From Galerina marginata (lineage: Eukaryota; Basidiomycota; Agaricomycetes; Agaricales; Galerinaceae), in the NCBI GenBank assembly GCA_023014335.1, contig JAECYW010000010.1:124001-188000 (forward strand): DNA of 64,000 bases, read 5' to 3'. This document shows, piece after piece, positions 1 through 11,275 of this stretch. Within the stretch, counting starts at the first letter, position 1; every line of letters begins with the position of its first letter. The notes under the pieces are model-generated. The model was given only the letters and a program-made list of their open reading frames with translations, was not told the DNA's origin and did not search any database. The position numbers and the translations under genes are program-made.

Positions 1-1
1 A

Positions 2-1794
2 ATGCCCGAGCTCACCGCTTCATCCTCCAACGCCCAACTCAACTCTCGTCTATCTATGCCAACAGAACTTCCAGGCCTTTATTGGGATGAAGCTAGAAAC
101 CGCTACTTCCCACTGTCTTCGCGGCCAAAACAACCACAATCACATCCACCTAACGCCCCGTCAAGTAACGTTCACAAAGATGCCAAAGCGACTAAAGTCG
201 GTGTTGGTCAGAAACGGAAGCCTTGCCATGTTCCTTGGCACGCGAACTTGGGCAGATTAGCGACAAATAGTTATACGCAAATGTTGAAAAACTCGCAGTA
301 CGATCTCGGCGGCAGTTCTGTCCTAGCGAAATCTCACTGATCCCCAGTGAAATACTGTGCTTCCAATATGCATCCAGTTCGCGTGTCACAAGTGATAGGC
401 TACCCACCCTGGGTTCTATGCAGGCTTTTTGCGTTCGTACTTTCCTTTTGCTCCGACGATTTTAACGACGTTGTCTCCAGTCTTCTCATCTTGGCCAAGT
501 TGCCTGGCGTTTCATTGGAGATGATCAAGGATGGCTGTATAGCGACAAAAATGCGCAGCCTGAGCGTCGAAATGGAATCAATTACTGGTCGGCAGACCTC
601 AACTTGCAACCCTCTTCCCCAGTAGGTAATTTGACTACGTGTCGGATTTTCCCCTCCTGATGACAACAAAAGATATCTTCTATCCGCATATCAGGCTCTC
701 ACTGTGTGTAAGATTGATATTTCCCCCATTCTTTCAAGCAGCTCACTTTTCCTTCCAGTACAACTTGCCTTGGTCCAGGAAAGCTCTCTGTTCAGGACAT
801 GTCCGCCCCAGAGTGCGTTGCTGTAATTTACGAAGAGGCCTTCTCAGTCATTTGAAATAGGCGCATGTTCCTCCTGAATTTGGCAGGCGTTCATGATATC
901 TGGGCCTCCGATCTCCAAGGTCAAAGCCTGGTCCTAGGTAAACCCTTTGCTTCTTATCCGGAGAAGCAGCCTAACTCTGCCCCCCAGGAGCCAGCAAAAA
1001 GGCTGTCTATATATCTGACATAGATCTTTCTCGCTCTCCTGAGTACTTGCAAACCGGCGGTGATGTGTTTTCTGTCATCAAAGACAAGGTATCCAGCAGG
1101 TCGCTCATGATATCAAAAGTGGCCCTCATATCTACTTATAGGCACTTTTATATGCTGGAACGCGTAATGGGGCTATAGAAAGATTCGATTTGCGGATGCC
1201 AAAGTATCGAAGTCAAAAACTATTCGACAACCGCTTCGAGGGTAATCCTCGAAGTTCAGTTCTTCATCTAAGTGTTATCCGCGACCATGGACTACTCTTA
1301 AGTCACTTGAATGGAGACGTACGGATTTTTATCTTGTCATTGCTTCTGGTCTCATATCTTTTCACCTAGCTTCTGACCTTCGACCTTAGATTCACTTCAT
1401 CAGCCTTCAACCCGATACAAGTTTTCGCCGGCCACATCAACACACACACTCGCAATCTCGTCCGTATAATCAATGACCTTAATCACAGATGATCAGTTTG
1501 CTGACATTTTTTTCCTGCTAGGGTATCACGGTTGACCACGAAAGAGACTTACTTTTCGCAGCAGGGCAGGATTGTCGCATAAGAGGCTGGTCTTTGCGTA
1601 CAGGCGAAGCAGTCCTACCTCCTAAGTCCTTGCCAAACGTTCAACATCCGGCCAATCCTTTCTTGGCGACATTCATTGAACCAGTCTGTGCCCTTCAAGT
1701 TACCGAAGAGTTGGGTGAGGCGGGTATTTCATTGTGGGCAGCTTCCGGTCGCGACCTCCATCAATTTCACCTTGGCCAACACCAAATAGAGTGA
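2..1794 (+). CDS. DCAF4/WDR21-like WD40-repeat protein (5' end may lie outside the window)
   Basis: The N-terminal segment LPGLYWDEARNRYFPL matches the signature near the start of DCAF4/WDR21 proteins, which are WD40 substrate receptors of the DDB1-CUL4 ubiquitin ligase. Coding segments then continue in several exons. GDDQGWLYSDKNAQPERR lies near 520-570, GTRNGAIERFDLRMPKYRS near 1155-1210, HLNGDVRIFDLR near 1305-1390 across an intron, and GITVDHERDLLFAAGQDCRI near 1520-1585. These are WD-type blades, ending at a TGA at 1794. At least five introns are needed and not every junction was fixed. The ATG at position 2 is the first available, but an upstream start outside the window cannot be excluded. 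The family call is from recalled resemblance; the ligase role is inferred. Confidence 0.7.
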
Positions 1795-2565
1795 TATGGG
1801 CCAACCTCATGTCCGACCAAGTCTATTTTCGCAGCCAATGCGCCTCTATGTACAGGAACAATGCAGTTAGCGAAAATAGACGTCGATTGCCGTCGTCTTA
1901 GGACATTGCCCATCACCCGCCAACAGCCCAGTATGAACATGCGTCTTCTGGACTACAAGTTGTTCCAGACTTGCCCGCTTCAGAAAATCAGAAGGTGTTC
2001 CGGATAATCATACTGTCGCTCAAAGTGGTTTAACTCGTATTCGTTGTTTTTACAGTCTCGGAACGCAATCGCTGCAATAGACTCTGTACGAATGATTCGG
2101 AATGAAGACCTGCCCATCCCAGCGCCACTGCAAGAAACTTCAAGCCCATGTCAAAGATCGAGGATGCGACTGATGCGATTTGCACGGCGTATTCAAATTC
2201 TACAGGGACAATGTAAGACGAGTCAACGACTACTTAAAGGCAACTCAAAATGGTTCATGTTGGGTTCATGACACATGTGCCCAAATGGAAGATGGTAGAC
2301 GTCTTGGCGGACGCATAACCCAGAATTTGGTCAATGTGGGAGACTGTGTGACAAATGACACGTGCTTAAACACAACGCGTTGTCACATCGTGTCTACTAG
2401 GGTCAAATTCTGACTCTCAGGCTTCCGCAGCAGGCCTTAAGCCTTCTCGACTCTTCTCGACCACACAACCAGTCAGTTAAGCCCTCGCCACAATAAGTTC
2501 TGCTCTCAACATTCCACTACGCTGACGGCGGCGGCGGTCTTCAACTCGGAAAGCTGCTTGCCATC
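1795..2565. other. Intergenic region, no gene seen
   Basis: Only short open frames occur (for example 2044-2271 and 2180-2413), with no family resemblance and no convincing splicing. The last 100 bases are probably the 5' leader of the DUF6534 gene. Confidence 0.5.
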
Positions 2566-2989
2566 ATGGAAAGTATAAGTCCATGTCAAGCTTGATTCTA
2601 ATATACACCTCGGTTCGCTTGCGATCGCGATCACTTCCTATTCTCCCCCATGAATGCAGACGCCAGCGCATATGCATTGCAGCATTTTTGTTCCTGGATC
2701 CTTCCAACGATATTTAAGCCCGCCTGCTTTCTCGAAAACCGTCCCTTCCTTTCTCAAGATGAAAGGCCCCGCTGAAATTGCGTTAGCGCGTCTTCTTGCT
2801 TAACTAGCTTTCTACTCATAAATATACATCTGCAGGCATGGCCCTATGCTGATTGGCTTTGTCTTCAATGTTTTGCTTTACGGAATCATGCTCTCCCAGG
2901 TTTACCTATATTTCACAGCGTACCAGAAGTCTGTAACCTCTTTCCATTATAAACTTGTATCTAAATTACTGACTATTTCTTAGGGATAA
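2566..2989 (+). pseudogene. DUF6534 multi-pass membrane protein, 5' part, cut by a transposon
   Basis: The ATG at 2566 opens a very short first exon. A later exon (about 2836-2938) encodes HGPMLIGFVFNVLLYGIM followed by SQVYLYFTAYQK, the first transmembrane helix of the basidiomycete DUF6534 family. An intron of about 45 nt (2939-2983) ends in TTCTTAG. The next exon begins GGATAA and is interrupted at once by the KDZ element. The 3' half of the same gene resumes at 15414. The exons between 2569 and 2835 were not settled. The family's biochemical role is unknown. Since both halves are otherwise open, I infer that the insertion is the only disabling change. Confidence 0.8.
2983..2989. repeat. 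Target-site duplication, left copy
   Basis: GGGATAA here is repeated exactly at 15414-15420, on the other side of the transposon. Removing one copy and the element restores the reading frame of the DUF6534 exon (K-D-K-T-W-M-K), which supports this being the duplicated target. Confidence 0.75.
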
Positions 2990-3005
2990 CCGTAACCGTA
3001 GCGAA

Positions 3006-3085
3006 TTTGTTTAAGCATCTACCCATGCAACTGGTCAGATTAGATTAATCCAATCTTGGTTTAAACATTTTTTGCAGGTGGCATA
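3006..3085 (+). repeat. Left terminal inverted repeat of the KDZ element
   Basis: Starts TTTGTTTAAGCA and ends GCAGGTGGCATA. It is the reverse complement of 15318-15397 with about four mismatches over 80 bp, three of them clustered near positions 13-16. Confidence 0.9.
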
Positions 3086-3149
3086 GAAGACGTAAGGATG
3101 TGCTATTTGCCTGGCTAGATCAATCAACTCTAATCTAAACACAGCTGAA

Positions 3150-3427
3150 CCAATCTAAACAAATCTGTTCGAGTACTGATAACTTGGAAAATTTGGAAGC
3201 AGCAAACCGTTAGGAGTAGCTTACTTCAATCCAATCTAAACCATAGCCAATCTAATCCAAACTGATCTGCTTGTGCGCTGCTTCGGAAAATTCAGAAGCA
3301 GTGATCCCTCGAGAGTAGCTTACTTTAATCCAATCCAATCCATTTCCAATCTAATCCAAACTAATCTGTTCGTGCACTGATTTGGGAAATCCGGAAGCAG
3401 CGAGCACCTGGATAAGCTTACTAAATA
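3150..3427 (+). repeat. Left subterminal tandem repeats (about 98-bp unit, nearly three copies)
   Basis: Diverged units begin CCAATCTAA at 3150, 3247 and 3346. Each holds a GGAAGCAG-type core and ends in AGTAGCTTACTT- or AAGCTTACT-like sequence. Such arrays just inside the inverted repeats are typical candidate transposase-binding sites; that role is inferred. The third unit overlaps the transposase stop codon. Confidence 0.75.
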
Positions 3428-6400
3428 TAACATTAGAAATAGGATGTAACGAAGGGAAAAAACATGTTTACCTTGACGGTGAGCTGAGGAATGTCATATT
3501 TGGGATCTGACCGCTCCAATATGATGTAATCGGCCAGGATTTTTCCTTCGTCGTGGTCGAGTAGGTGTTCAATGAGGTGGCTATATCCTGCGTCGCTGAA
3601 TAGCTTCTTTGCATGCCGTTCCATCTCTTTGAAGAGAGCCGATTTGTGCTTCGCGTACGCCCGTTTGCCTCCTTCGATGCTTTCTCTAGCCATCTCCTCC
3701 CAGACGCTGGACATTTTGTCAAAGCTTCGTATGCAACGCAAGAAGTCGGCCTGCTTTATTTCCCATTCCTCACGCCAGCGCTCCATCTCAGCTTCGGCTC
3801 GGAACCACTGAACGCGGTCTCCTAGAGAATGATAAGCCGTTTTCAATGCCACATCAGTGAAATTGTACGCACCTTCAATCATCCATTTCTCTACGTCCTC
3901 GTCGGACATACCGCCACGTGGCCTGAAAGACCAGATCCACCCGTCTGTACGCCAATTTTGTTATTGTCTTTCCGCGTGGTTCAAATTCGACAGACATACC
4001 TGCTTTTGGTGCCTTTTTGCCATCGATTTCTTCAGTATCAGCCGCAATACAAGCGCCTGCCTGGTTAGGCGGTGGCATGTCAACGCGAGCTCTCTTGCCA
4101 TTGGAAACGGTTTCTTCAGGTGGGGGAGCTCGGCCTTGTTGAAAAATAAGAGGTAAGTCGGTGCTTATCTCCAGTGGGTAATTCACTTACGCTTACGGTG
4201 AATTGCTTGAGTTGCAATAGGGGCGTTAACTATCGAGGAAGAAGGTTCACTGGCTGAAGAAAGAGAGCCAACTACATGGGAGGTTCCACTGGTAACCCCA
4301 GCGCTCCAAATGGCGCCATCTTTTCGGCGAGAGTCACCGACCGCTCGTTTCAAGTGAGTTGGTTTTCGGTATGTATCCTGCTTTGAAAGCGATGGAAATG
4401 AGGGGTCGTGTTGCGACATTCCGAGGGATATCATCGCATTACGGGTAACTGAGTAATCAAAAATTGCTGCAGCTTGACGTTCCTCCATATCCTCAATCGC
4501 AGTTATAGAGCGAGTATGGGTCTGTTGACTGTATCCTTCCGCTTTCTTGTCGGCGTGGCTCGCAAAGAAAGCTTTCGTAATGGTTTTGACCTTGGAGATG
4601 TAGTCAAATGCGGTGCCCTCCAAAAAGTGACGCTCGTGTTCTCCAAGCTTGACCAGGTCGTATTTGACGCGCATAGCTTCCGTAAAATCGGATGGGACGT
4701 AGAGAACCTCCTCCTCAGGCGCATGAGCTGTCTTCCCATGAATCGCCTGCTGTGCTACAAAATCACCAATTTGCGGAGTTAGATCCTTTTGTAAGTCGCG
4801 CCACTTTTCTATCCGAATTCTGAGCCGTTCACGACGTTTTTCAACCTCGGTGGACAGTGAGACATCAGCTTTGCTAGTTGATATAGCTTTTTTGAGGGCC
4901 TTGACGCGGGACTTCACCTTGCGCCTAGCGATAAGCATCGTTAGGTTAAACCCTCGTGATAACTGACAGTATTACTTACTGCTCCTCTGAGATTAAGATA
5001 GCCTCGTTCAAAAAGGAAGGGATTGTGGGGATAAGATCTTCATTGGTCTCCGTCTCGAGTTCGGCCAAGAGCGCCTGGTAAATACGAGATCGGGAGGGAA
5101 CTAGATCAGAAGTAATTGGTTACCTTGTATGAATAAGAGATAGATATATACGGACCCTTTATACTATATTGCCGATAAACGCATCGGACCTCCTTATCAG
5201 CTGGGATCTTTCGGGACTCGCGGTCCAGCTTATTCCACTCCGGAACGTTGTCGGCATAGATAACTGAAAGTTTCTTAAAAACCGCGTGTTTTTCAAGGAA
5301 GAGGCGCTTGGCAAGGACGATATCGTGGAAGAGAGTTGACCCTAGAGAGAGAGAATGAGCGTATAGTCAACTGAATTCAGGAAAAGACGCACCCATATTA
5401 GACATTTTCATCCAATTCCAATGAGAATGGTGGTCGATTATAGTATCTTGGCGATGACCATTATTCATCTGGCGAGTTTGTGGTGCGAGCTGATTTAGCT
5501 CAACCCAAGGCATCTCAGCAGTTTCGCCGTGAAAATGGCCCGCCCCACGAACGTAAGCGGATGAATAAAGATATGTACAGTTATCCTTATGATTTTGAAC
5601 GTGAAGTAATGGGATTAACCACCGAAACTTTTCAACCAATTCAGCCTCGTCCGGAAAATTTTCAATGAAACGCTTCACAGCATTTACGCAAAGACTGCAG
5701 GAATTGTCGTATGAGAAAATATGATCGCAGATCCTCACAAAAGCGAGGTATAGTTCCGAAACCGGTTGAGGTTTGGTGTTCAGAATCGCATGGTCCAGCG
5801 CGTAATCTACGTTTCCATGCCTGTACGAGTAGTTAGCGACGGAGATGTTAAATAAAAAAATATCAATATACTTTTCGCCTAGTTGGAGATCGACGGTTGA
5901 TTTGATGAATATGTGGCCGCATTGGATATTGACGATGCCCGTAAGCTCCATGTTTTTGAACTTCTTCCGATTTTGCTTTGTATGTACATTGAGATGGTCG
6001 CATGGCGCTTTCTGCATTTCAAAACATATTCAGCTCAATGAAATGATAAACATGAGAAAAGACCGGCCTCTGGTGCACCCTTCGGTAGATTTTTGACATA
6101 CTCTCGATACTCAGCATCTCTCGGGTAGTACGCTTTACCGTCATAGAGAGAAATATCATCGGGATCGGTGTTTTTGGCATACTTGTTGGAATGATGATTT
6201 CCGTCCGCAGTATACTGGGTTTGGATTAGATGCCTGGAAAATGCGAAGTTAAATCGCAGTACTGAGCTAGAAAACGGGGTAATTATCTTACCGAAGCTGA
6301 GGTGGTGTCCTTTCCCATCCAGGCTCCATATTAACATGAATTTCGAGGCAACTCGGGCAGTGGACAATAAGGTTTCCTTGTCGGCGGTGAGGAAGTAGCG

Positions 6401-7460
6401 AATCAATGCCATGGGCCTGGCCCTGACGCTTAGTCGCTGTTAAGAAGCGCCAAATACGCATTATCAACCTAAATTGAGGTGACGGGTCCTAAAGCCGATG
6501 AGAAAGCAGCAATTGGAAAAGATCTAGATACATACTGCTGTTCGTTGTGGAAACGCGTTGTCGGAAAGACGGCGAAGCGCTCCAATAAAGTCGTAGGCGG
6601 ACAGTTTGCCTTCGAGATGCAAGAGGTGAAACTGTTTCAAAACTTGAAAGGAGAACGCGGTAGTTGGCTGCGACATTGTTGCGGGGAATAACCTTGCTTT
6701 CATAAGCTGTTTTGACCGATCTGGAAAGCCTTCGCATGTGCAGAAACGTATCCTGGTTTGGTGAATCCCATTGATGTCGATGACCGTGAACTTCAGATTT
6801 GTGGCATATTTGCTGGGGCAAGGAAGCCCATAATGACCGAGATTGACGGCAGCAATCTCGTCTCGGAGCGCAGCAATGTCGTGACGAATAAAGAACCCTT
6901 GACTGGAATCCCAGACTTCAGCCCAATGTGTCGGCAAATTCTTGTGCGATGCAATAAAGCAGGTGGTACAGGATGGTTCATAGCAGAAACAGTCGTAACA
7001 GCGAGTCGTCCTGTTGGCCCCAGACCCACATGAGCACGCTTGAGAGGTCCGCGCGTCAGACTCATGCTCAAAAAGTAGATCCAGCAGCTGAGGAAATGCT
7101 GCTTGAAACTCTTCAAGTGTTTCGGAAACCTATGAACATTGTGTGAGTGGCACAGTCAACTAAGAATCCCAGCGTGAAGGTGCTCGCCTGTGTCTTCTTC
7201 TTAGTCGAAGGCTTGTCTTCAGTAGCCGAGACAGGCTCAGGCTCGGAAACGGAGGCAGGAGTTGTAGTAATACAGGGTGGTTGAATGAGAAGCGGCTGTG
7301 GAGGCGGTGGCAGAGCAGATATGAAGGTTGAAGTTGACGATCCGGCCAGAGTAGTGCCTTCAATGTACCGTGTTTCGTCGCACTCCAAGAGGGCATCTCC
7401 AGCAGCTTGCTTCGCTTCTTTGACTATTTTGGTGTGCGCCTTGAAGGATCGTCGGCTCAT
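3418..7460 (-). CDS. KDZ transposase with CxC2 cysteine cluster
   Basis: Catalyses cut-and-paste movement of the element in the nucleus. The ATG at 7460 is followed by a Pro/Ser-rich leader. The CxC2 zinc-binding cluster lies around 7030-6900 (CSCGSGANRTTRCYDCF, then CTTCFIASHKNLPTHW). The RNase-H-like DDE core follows: TADGNHHSNKYAKNTDPDD near 6230-6160, KKFKNMELTGIVNIQCGH near 5970-5920, the aspartate motif SYDNSCS near 5710, and GHFHGETAEMPWVELNQ near 5540-5490 with the conserved acidic residue. A Lys/Arg-rich coiled-coil C-terminal part runs from 4938 to 3433. About ten introns break it. The last intron ends exactly before a TAA at 3420-3418; if it is retained, the stop is at 3433. No frameshift was noticed. 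Exon ends were not all fixed. Confidence 0.85.
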
Positions 7461-9081
7461 GATGGTGAGTTGAAGAGTGATGGGCGTTCAATCAAGTTCA
7501 GACGCGGCCCAACTGAGTGGCACGCTCACGTGAAATATTGCACCGGGGCGGCATAGATTATACGGCAATTGTAAAGACGGCAACAATAAACCCCTTCTGA
7601 TCTAAATCTCATTGATACAATTATGGTCAGTCTTCTCCTGTACGGTAAATATTGCCTGCGTGCTGAACAAATTATATGACGCTTGCTTCAGACATAGACT
7701 GGTATGAAGCCAATAGAGCGACTTCTCCGAAGGTTTGAACATCCTGCGCAAGGCAAGCTGGAGCCGTGGCACGGGGCTCGCAAGCTTCGTCAAAGGCAAG
7801 CTGGAGCCGTGGCGCGGGGCTCGCAAGCTTCGTCAACGGCTGTGGGTGCGGTGATGTGGTGCATGGCAGGGGGTATCCGGGTTGCTAACCGTCGACGACG
7901 ACGACGTCAGTCAACGAAGAGGTGGATAAGGGAGGTTTTGGACAGTGGGTGATGGATGTGCTGGTGTGGACGCCTGGTGACCTGGCACAGGGCTCGCAGG
8001 TTTGCATGGACGGTTGCAGGTGGGCTGTAGCGGACTCGCGAGGGCTCGCGAATGGTCGTCGACGGCGACTGGTGTCAACCAAGTGGTCGCTGGTGGTCGA
8101 TGGGGCGGTTGTGGACGCGGGGCGGCTTCTGGGAGGCGGAAGTCGCCTCGCAGGTTGAGATCGTCGCTGTCTTGGACGGGATGCTACTGAAAGTGCGCGA
8201 GAGGCGGATTTACGCCTAATGTGCACGGCAGTACCGCTGTCGAAAGACCGCAGTGGTAAACGAAGATGACGGAGGCATCAAGCTTGAGGGAAGATGCGGA
8301 ACAAGACGGTGTGGGCAGTGCGCATGTGTATGACAATAACGTCGTCAGGAAGCCGCAGACGCCGCGGGTGGAGGTAATGACCTGCACGACGATGTCGTCG
8401 TCATGAGGCCGCAGGGGATACCGTAGGTGGAGGCCATGATGGCCACAGCGATATCGTCGTCAAGGACGGATGAGGACGGCGGAGGCGTTGCTGAGGGGGA
8501 GACATGTCTTTGTCTAGGGTTAGTGAGGTTGATGGAAGACAAGGGATGCAAATCGAGTCGTATGGCTCGATTCACCTCGTACCTGCCTAGATCCCTCTAC
8601 TAGGGCCTTTCTATGTGCTCTTTGACCTCTCTTCTCCACCCTAGGTATCCCCCTACCGGCCCACATCTCAAGGGGAGAGGGGGCGCACTCTGATCCTGTA
8701 TTCTGGCATCCGAAGGTGTGGGGTTTGAAACAATTTCAAATAAGCCTGTTCCTGTCAGAGTTTGATTAGATAAAGTACATAGAGAAGGAATGCGTATGGA
8801 AAAGTAGACTGACCAAACAAATTTGAGGCTTCCGATAGAGAGACAGTGAGAGACGAGAGAGGGAAGACAGCACAGAGACTTGGGCATGGTTGAACGAACA
8901 CCGACAACCACGGGAAAACTAAAAATACATAGCACTCGGTGTCTGCCGGAAAGTTGAGCGTTACACCCGCCAGATTTTTGTGAATGACTTTATTATTTAA
9001 AAACACGGTCATTATGGAATACAATAAGACAAGTACAAAAATATCTCTTCACACAATAGCTGTAAGTCGGACAGAACTTCA
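7461..9081. other. GC-rich, repetitive non-coding stretch of the transposon
   Basis: The part from about 7740 to 8560 is rich in CG and in degenerate repeats. A 43-bp unit occurs twice in tandem at 7751-7836 with one mismatch, and a partial third copy lies near 7982. A unit of about 58 bp built on GTCGTCATGAGGCCGCAG recurs loosely near 8340, 8397 and 8456. Open frames here (for example 7885-8226 minus) are Arg/Ser/Pro-rich products of base composition and resemble no family. The first 100 bases should include the transposase promoter. Confidence 0.5.
7751..7836 (+). repeat. 43-bp tandem repeat, two copies
   Basis: Copies at 7751-7793 and 7794-7836 start AAGGCAAGCTGGAGCCGTGG and differ at one position (CAC versus CGC). 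Confidence 0.85.
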
Positions 9082-10220
9082 TTATGAGCGCCGAACACAA
9101 GTGGCTGCCAATGAGCGACCACCTTTAACTGGCCAACCGGCGTCCTCCTCTGGATGAGCCTTTATCTCGTGATACAATTGAAAGAGCCCGCCGAGGTGTG
9201 AATTTCCAGTAAGAAGTTGAGCATCAAGACGATCAGTGATGAAATGGCGAATGACGGGATCGCAAACTTTGCACTGGTAAAGGTGATTATTAACATAAAA
9301 ATTGAAGGGAGATTGCAACGTACAACTTGAAACCACCGACCAGCATCTAATTGACCTTCTGTCCCTACAAAGAGCCAAGGTCCCGTTTCAATGTGGTCGG
9401 GTTCATGTGGCAGATGGAAGACAGGGACAGGAGGCGCGACACAACGTATAGCTTGACGGATTTGATTGCGAACTCTGCCCATGGCTTCGTACTTCGTAAG
9501 GCATTGGAGATCAGCGCGCTTCGCAGAAAGTGGACCGAAGTTTGGCGACATGAAGGAAAATATGAAGTAACGAAGTGGCAGGGGAAATAGGATGAACGTA
9601 CAGGAGCGAGAGATTCGACGAGGACGGCAACTTTATAGATTCACTGTGCTTGGTTGAGTGGCCCCAATTTGGGCCATAGTCTATCAAATTGGGAATAAAA
9701 GGGTTCGGGTTGAATCGGCCACAGAGACCAGTGATTCTGAACAATAGCAAACTTACCATTATTTGCGGGAGTGAGTCGGGGTAGGTGAAAAATCACTGTT
9801 GACGCGGACAGTGTTTTTGCAACAGTGGCGCATACAAATGTGGAGTTGGTAGGTGCATTCCGTTGACGCGCGATGGGGATGGTACCGGTACAGATCAGTG
9901 GTAGCTGAATGGATGAAAGGTTGGCAAAAAAGTCCTCGCCGATGCACCCAGAACGTCAATTGATGTTTGGATAAGCATCTGCGAGGGTCGATACCATCCT
10001 CCAAATGATGGTGCTCCTGGAATCACATTGGCACCAAAAATGACAGCGGTACCGTCGCCATGGACAGTGTTGCTCCGATAGAACAATGGGGTACGTCGAA
10101 AGAATAGTTGAAGGAGTGGCCGCAGAGGAGGGCCGTAAGCACTAGAATGTAGAACGGAGAGTAAGTAGCATCGTGCAAGCTGCGTTCGAACTTACCTGGC
10201 ACCTCTGCCTCGTCGCGTCG
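9082..10220 (-). CDS. Probable cargo gene of the KDZ element, function unknown, exons unresolved
   Basis: The 3' part reads as two well-joined exons. One covers about 9510-9325, with LTKYEAMGRVRNQIRQAIR and FHLPHEPDHIETGPWLFVG. A phase-0 intron (GTACGT...TTTACCAG) follows, then an exon starting CKVCDPVIRHFITDRLDAQ and ending at 9082. Upstream, 10160-9960 encodes NTVHGDGTAVIFGANVIPG and APSFGGWYRPSQM, which also look protein-like. The middle (9900-9520) could not be joined in one frame, so the gene may have more exons than I see or may be damaged. I do not recognise the family. A TET/JBP dioxygenase, a known companion of KDZ elements, was considered, but no clear iron-binding motif set was found. 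Confidence 0.45.
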
Positions 10221-10530
10221 CCCAATTACATCATATGCTGCAGCCCTACTCCACAGGAAGCGCGTTGACCTTGAGTTATTTCACTGTTGGCGTGGAGGCG
10301 GTCTGCGACAATGTCGATTGCTGCGGTGGTTCAAATTTGGGGACATGGACAGTGGACGAACGAAAAGGTGGCAATAACAGCGGATTTATCAAGAATTGTC
10401 CCAGATAGTGATTTCAAACTCCGATATGGCACACGACACTTCAAGTCAACATCACCGGCAATGGGCCGGCATTGAATATCCACTGCAAGCATTGATGAGG
10501 TCATTTTGAACACATAACAAAAGATATTTA

Positions 10531-11050
10531 AATTATGAAATGACAAAAATGTAGAATATGGCTTATAGATTAATATTGCTGAAGGAATTTTATTCAAAGT
10601 TCAGCCCAAACAAGTTGGGAGGTGAACTGTCCGAGTCTGCGAACAGTGGAAGCCGAGCCGACACAGCCACCATCACAAATCTCAGTTGGGATTTACCAGA
10701 GGCGTTTCCAAAAACGCCTCTGGTAAGAGCCGCTTCAGTATTCCAAGCACCACACTCCCTCGCATCCTCCTCAAGCATTCCTATTTATTTTAATATCATT
10801 CCACCAACATATATACAAAATTTAGGAGGTTTAGTGGTCTGTATTCGTCTTATATTTCAAATTTTGTGTTTTAAGCGCTGCAGGACAATTGGCCGTGTTT
10901 AAGAAAGGTTTTTTAAGTTCTGAAATGGCAGAAATGTAGGATTAGGTTCGTATAGCCACTTTGCAGAAGGAATTTTATTAGAAGTTCAGCCCAAAAAAGT
11001 TGTGGGGCAAACAGTCTGCCAACTGACTTGAACGGCAGCAGGCGAGCCAA
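10531..11050 (+). repeat. Diverged direct repeats inside the transposon
   Basis: Segments near 10531-10620 and 10905-11005 share GAAATG-CA-AAATGTAG and, further on, AGGAATTTTATT-AAGTTCAGCCCAAA, at a spacing of about 390 bp. No coding sequence is seen in 10221-11275. The repeat may mark a small nested insertion or an old duplication. Confidence 0.6.
10693..10726. repeat. Perfect 15-bp hairpin with a 4-nt loop
   Basis: Arms TTACCAGAGGCGTTT and AAACGCCTCTGGTAA flank the loop CCAA. It lies between the two direct repeats, in non-coding DNA. There is no T-run after it, and nothing shows that it is transcribed. Confidence 0.8.
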
Positions 11051-11275
11051 CACGCTTGATTTCCCTGGCTCTATCCATGCTGGTTGTCCACTCCACCACC
11101 CACGCTCACCTTCCGTGCTTCTAGAGCTCCATTTCCATCCATCCCTCTATTCAACTGGAAATCCCATCTAATCTTCGGTCGTCTGTCTGGTCAATCGTTT
11201 TTCATTTATCGGCCAATCAATATTAACAAGCCAATTAATATATCTTTGCAAAGAGATTATAGGATCAACGTCTAT

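Noticed and set aside
7885..8226. 113-codon Arg/Pro/Ser-rich frame in the transposon
   Set aside because: It lies in a GC-rich degenerate repeat; the composition explains the open frame, and no domain is visible.
9082..10220. TET/JBP dioxygenase, a known companion of KDZ elements
   Set aside because: I looked for the iron-binding HxD...H pattern and neighbouring conserved residues in this and the other cargo genes and did not find a convincing set.
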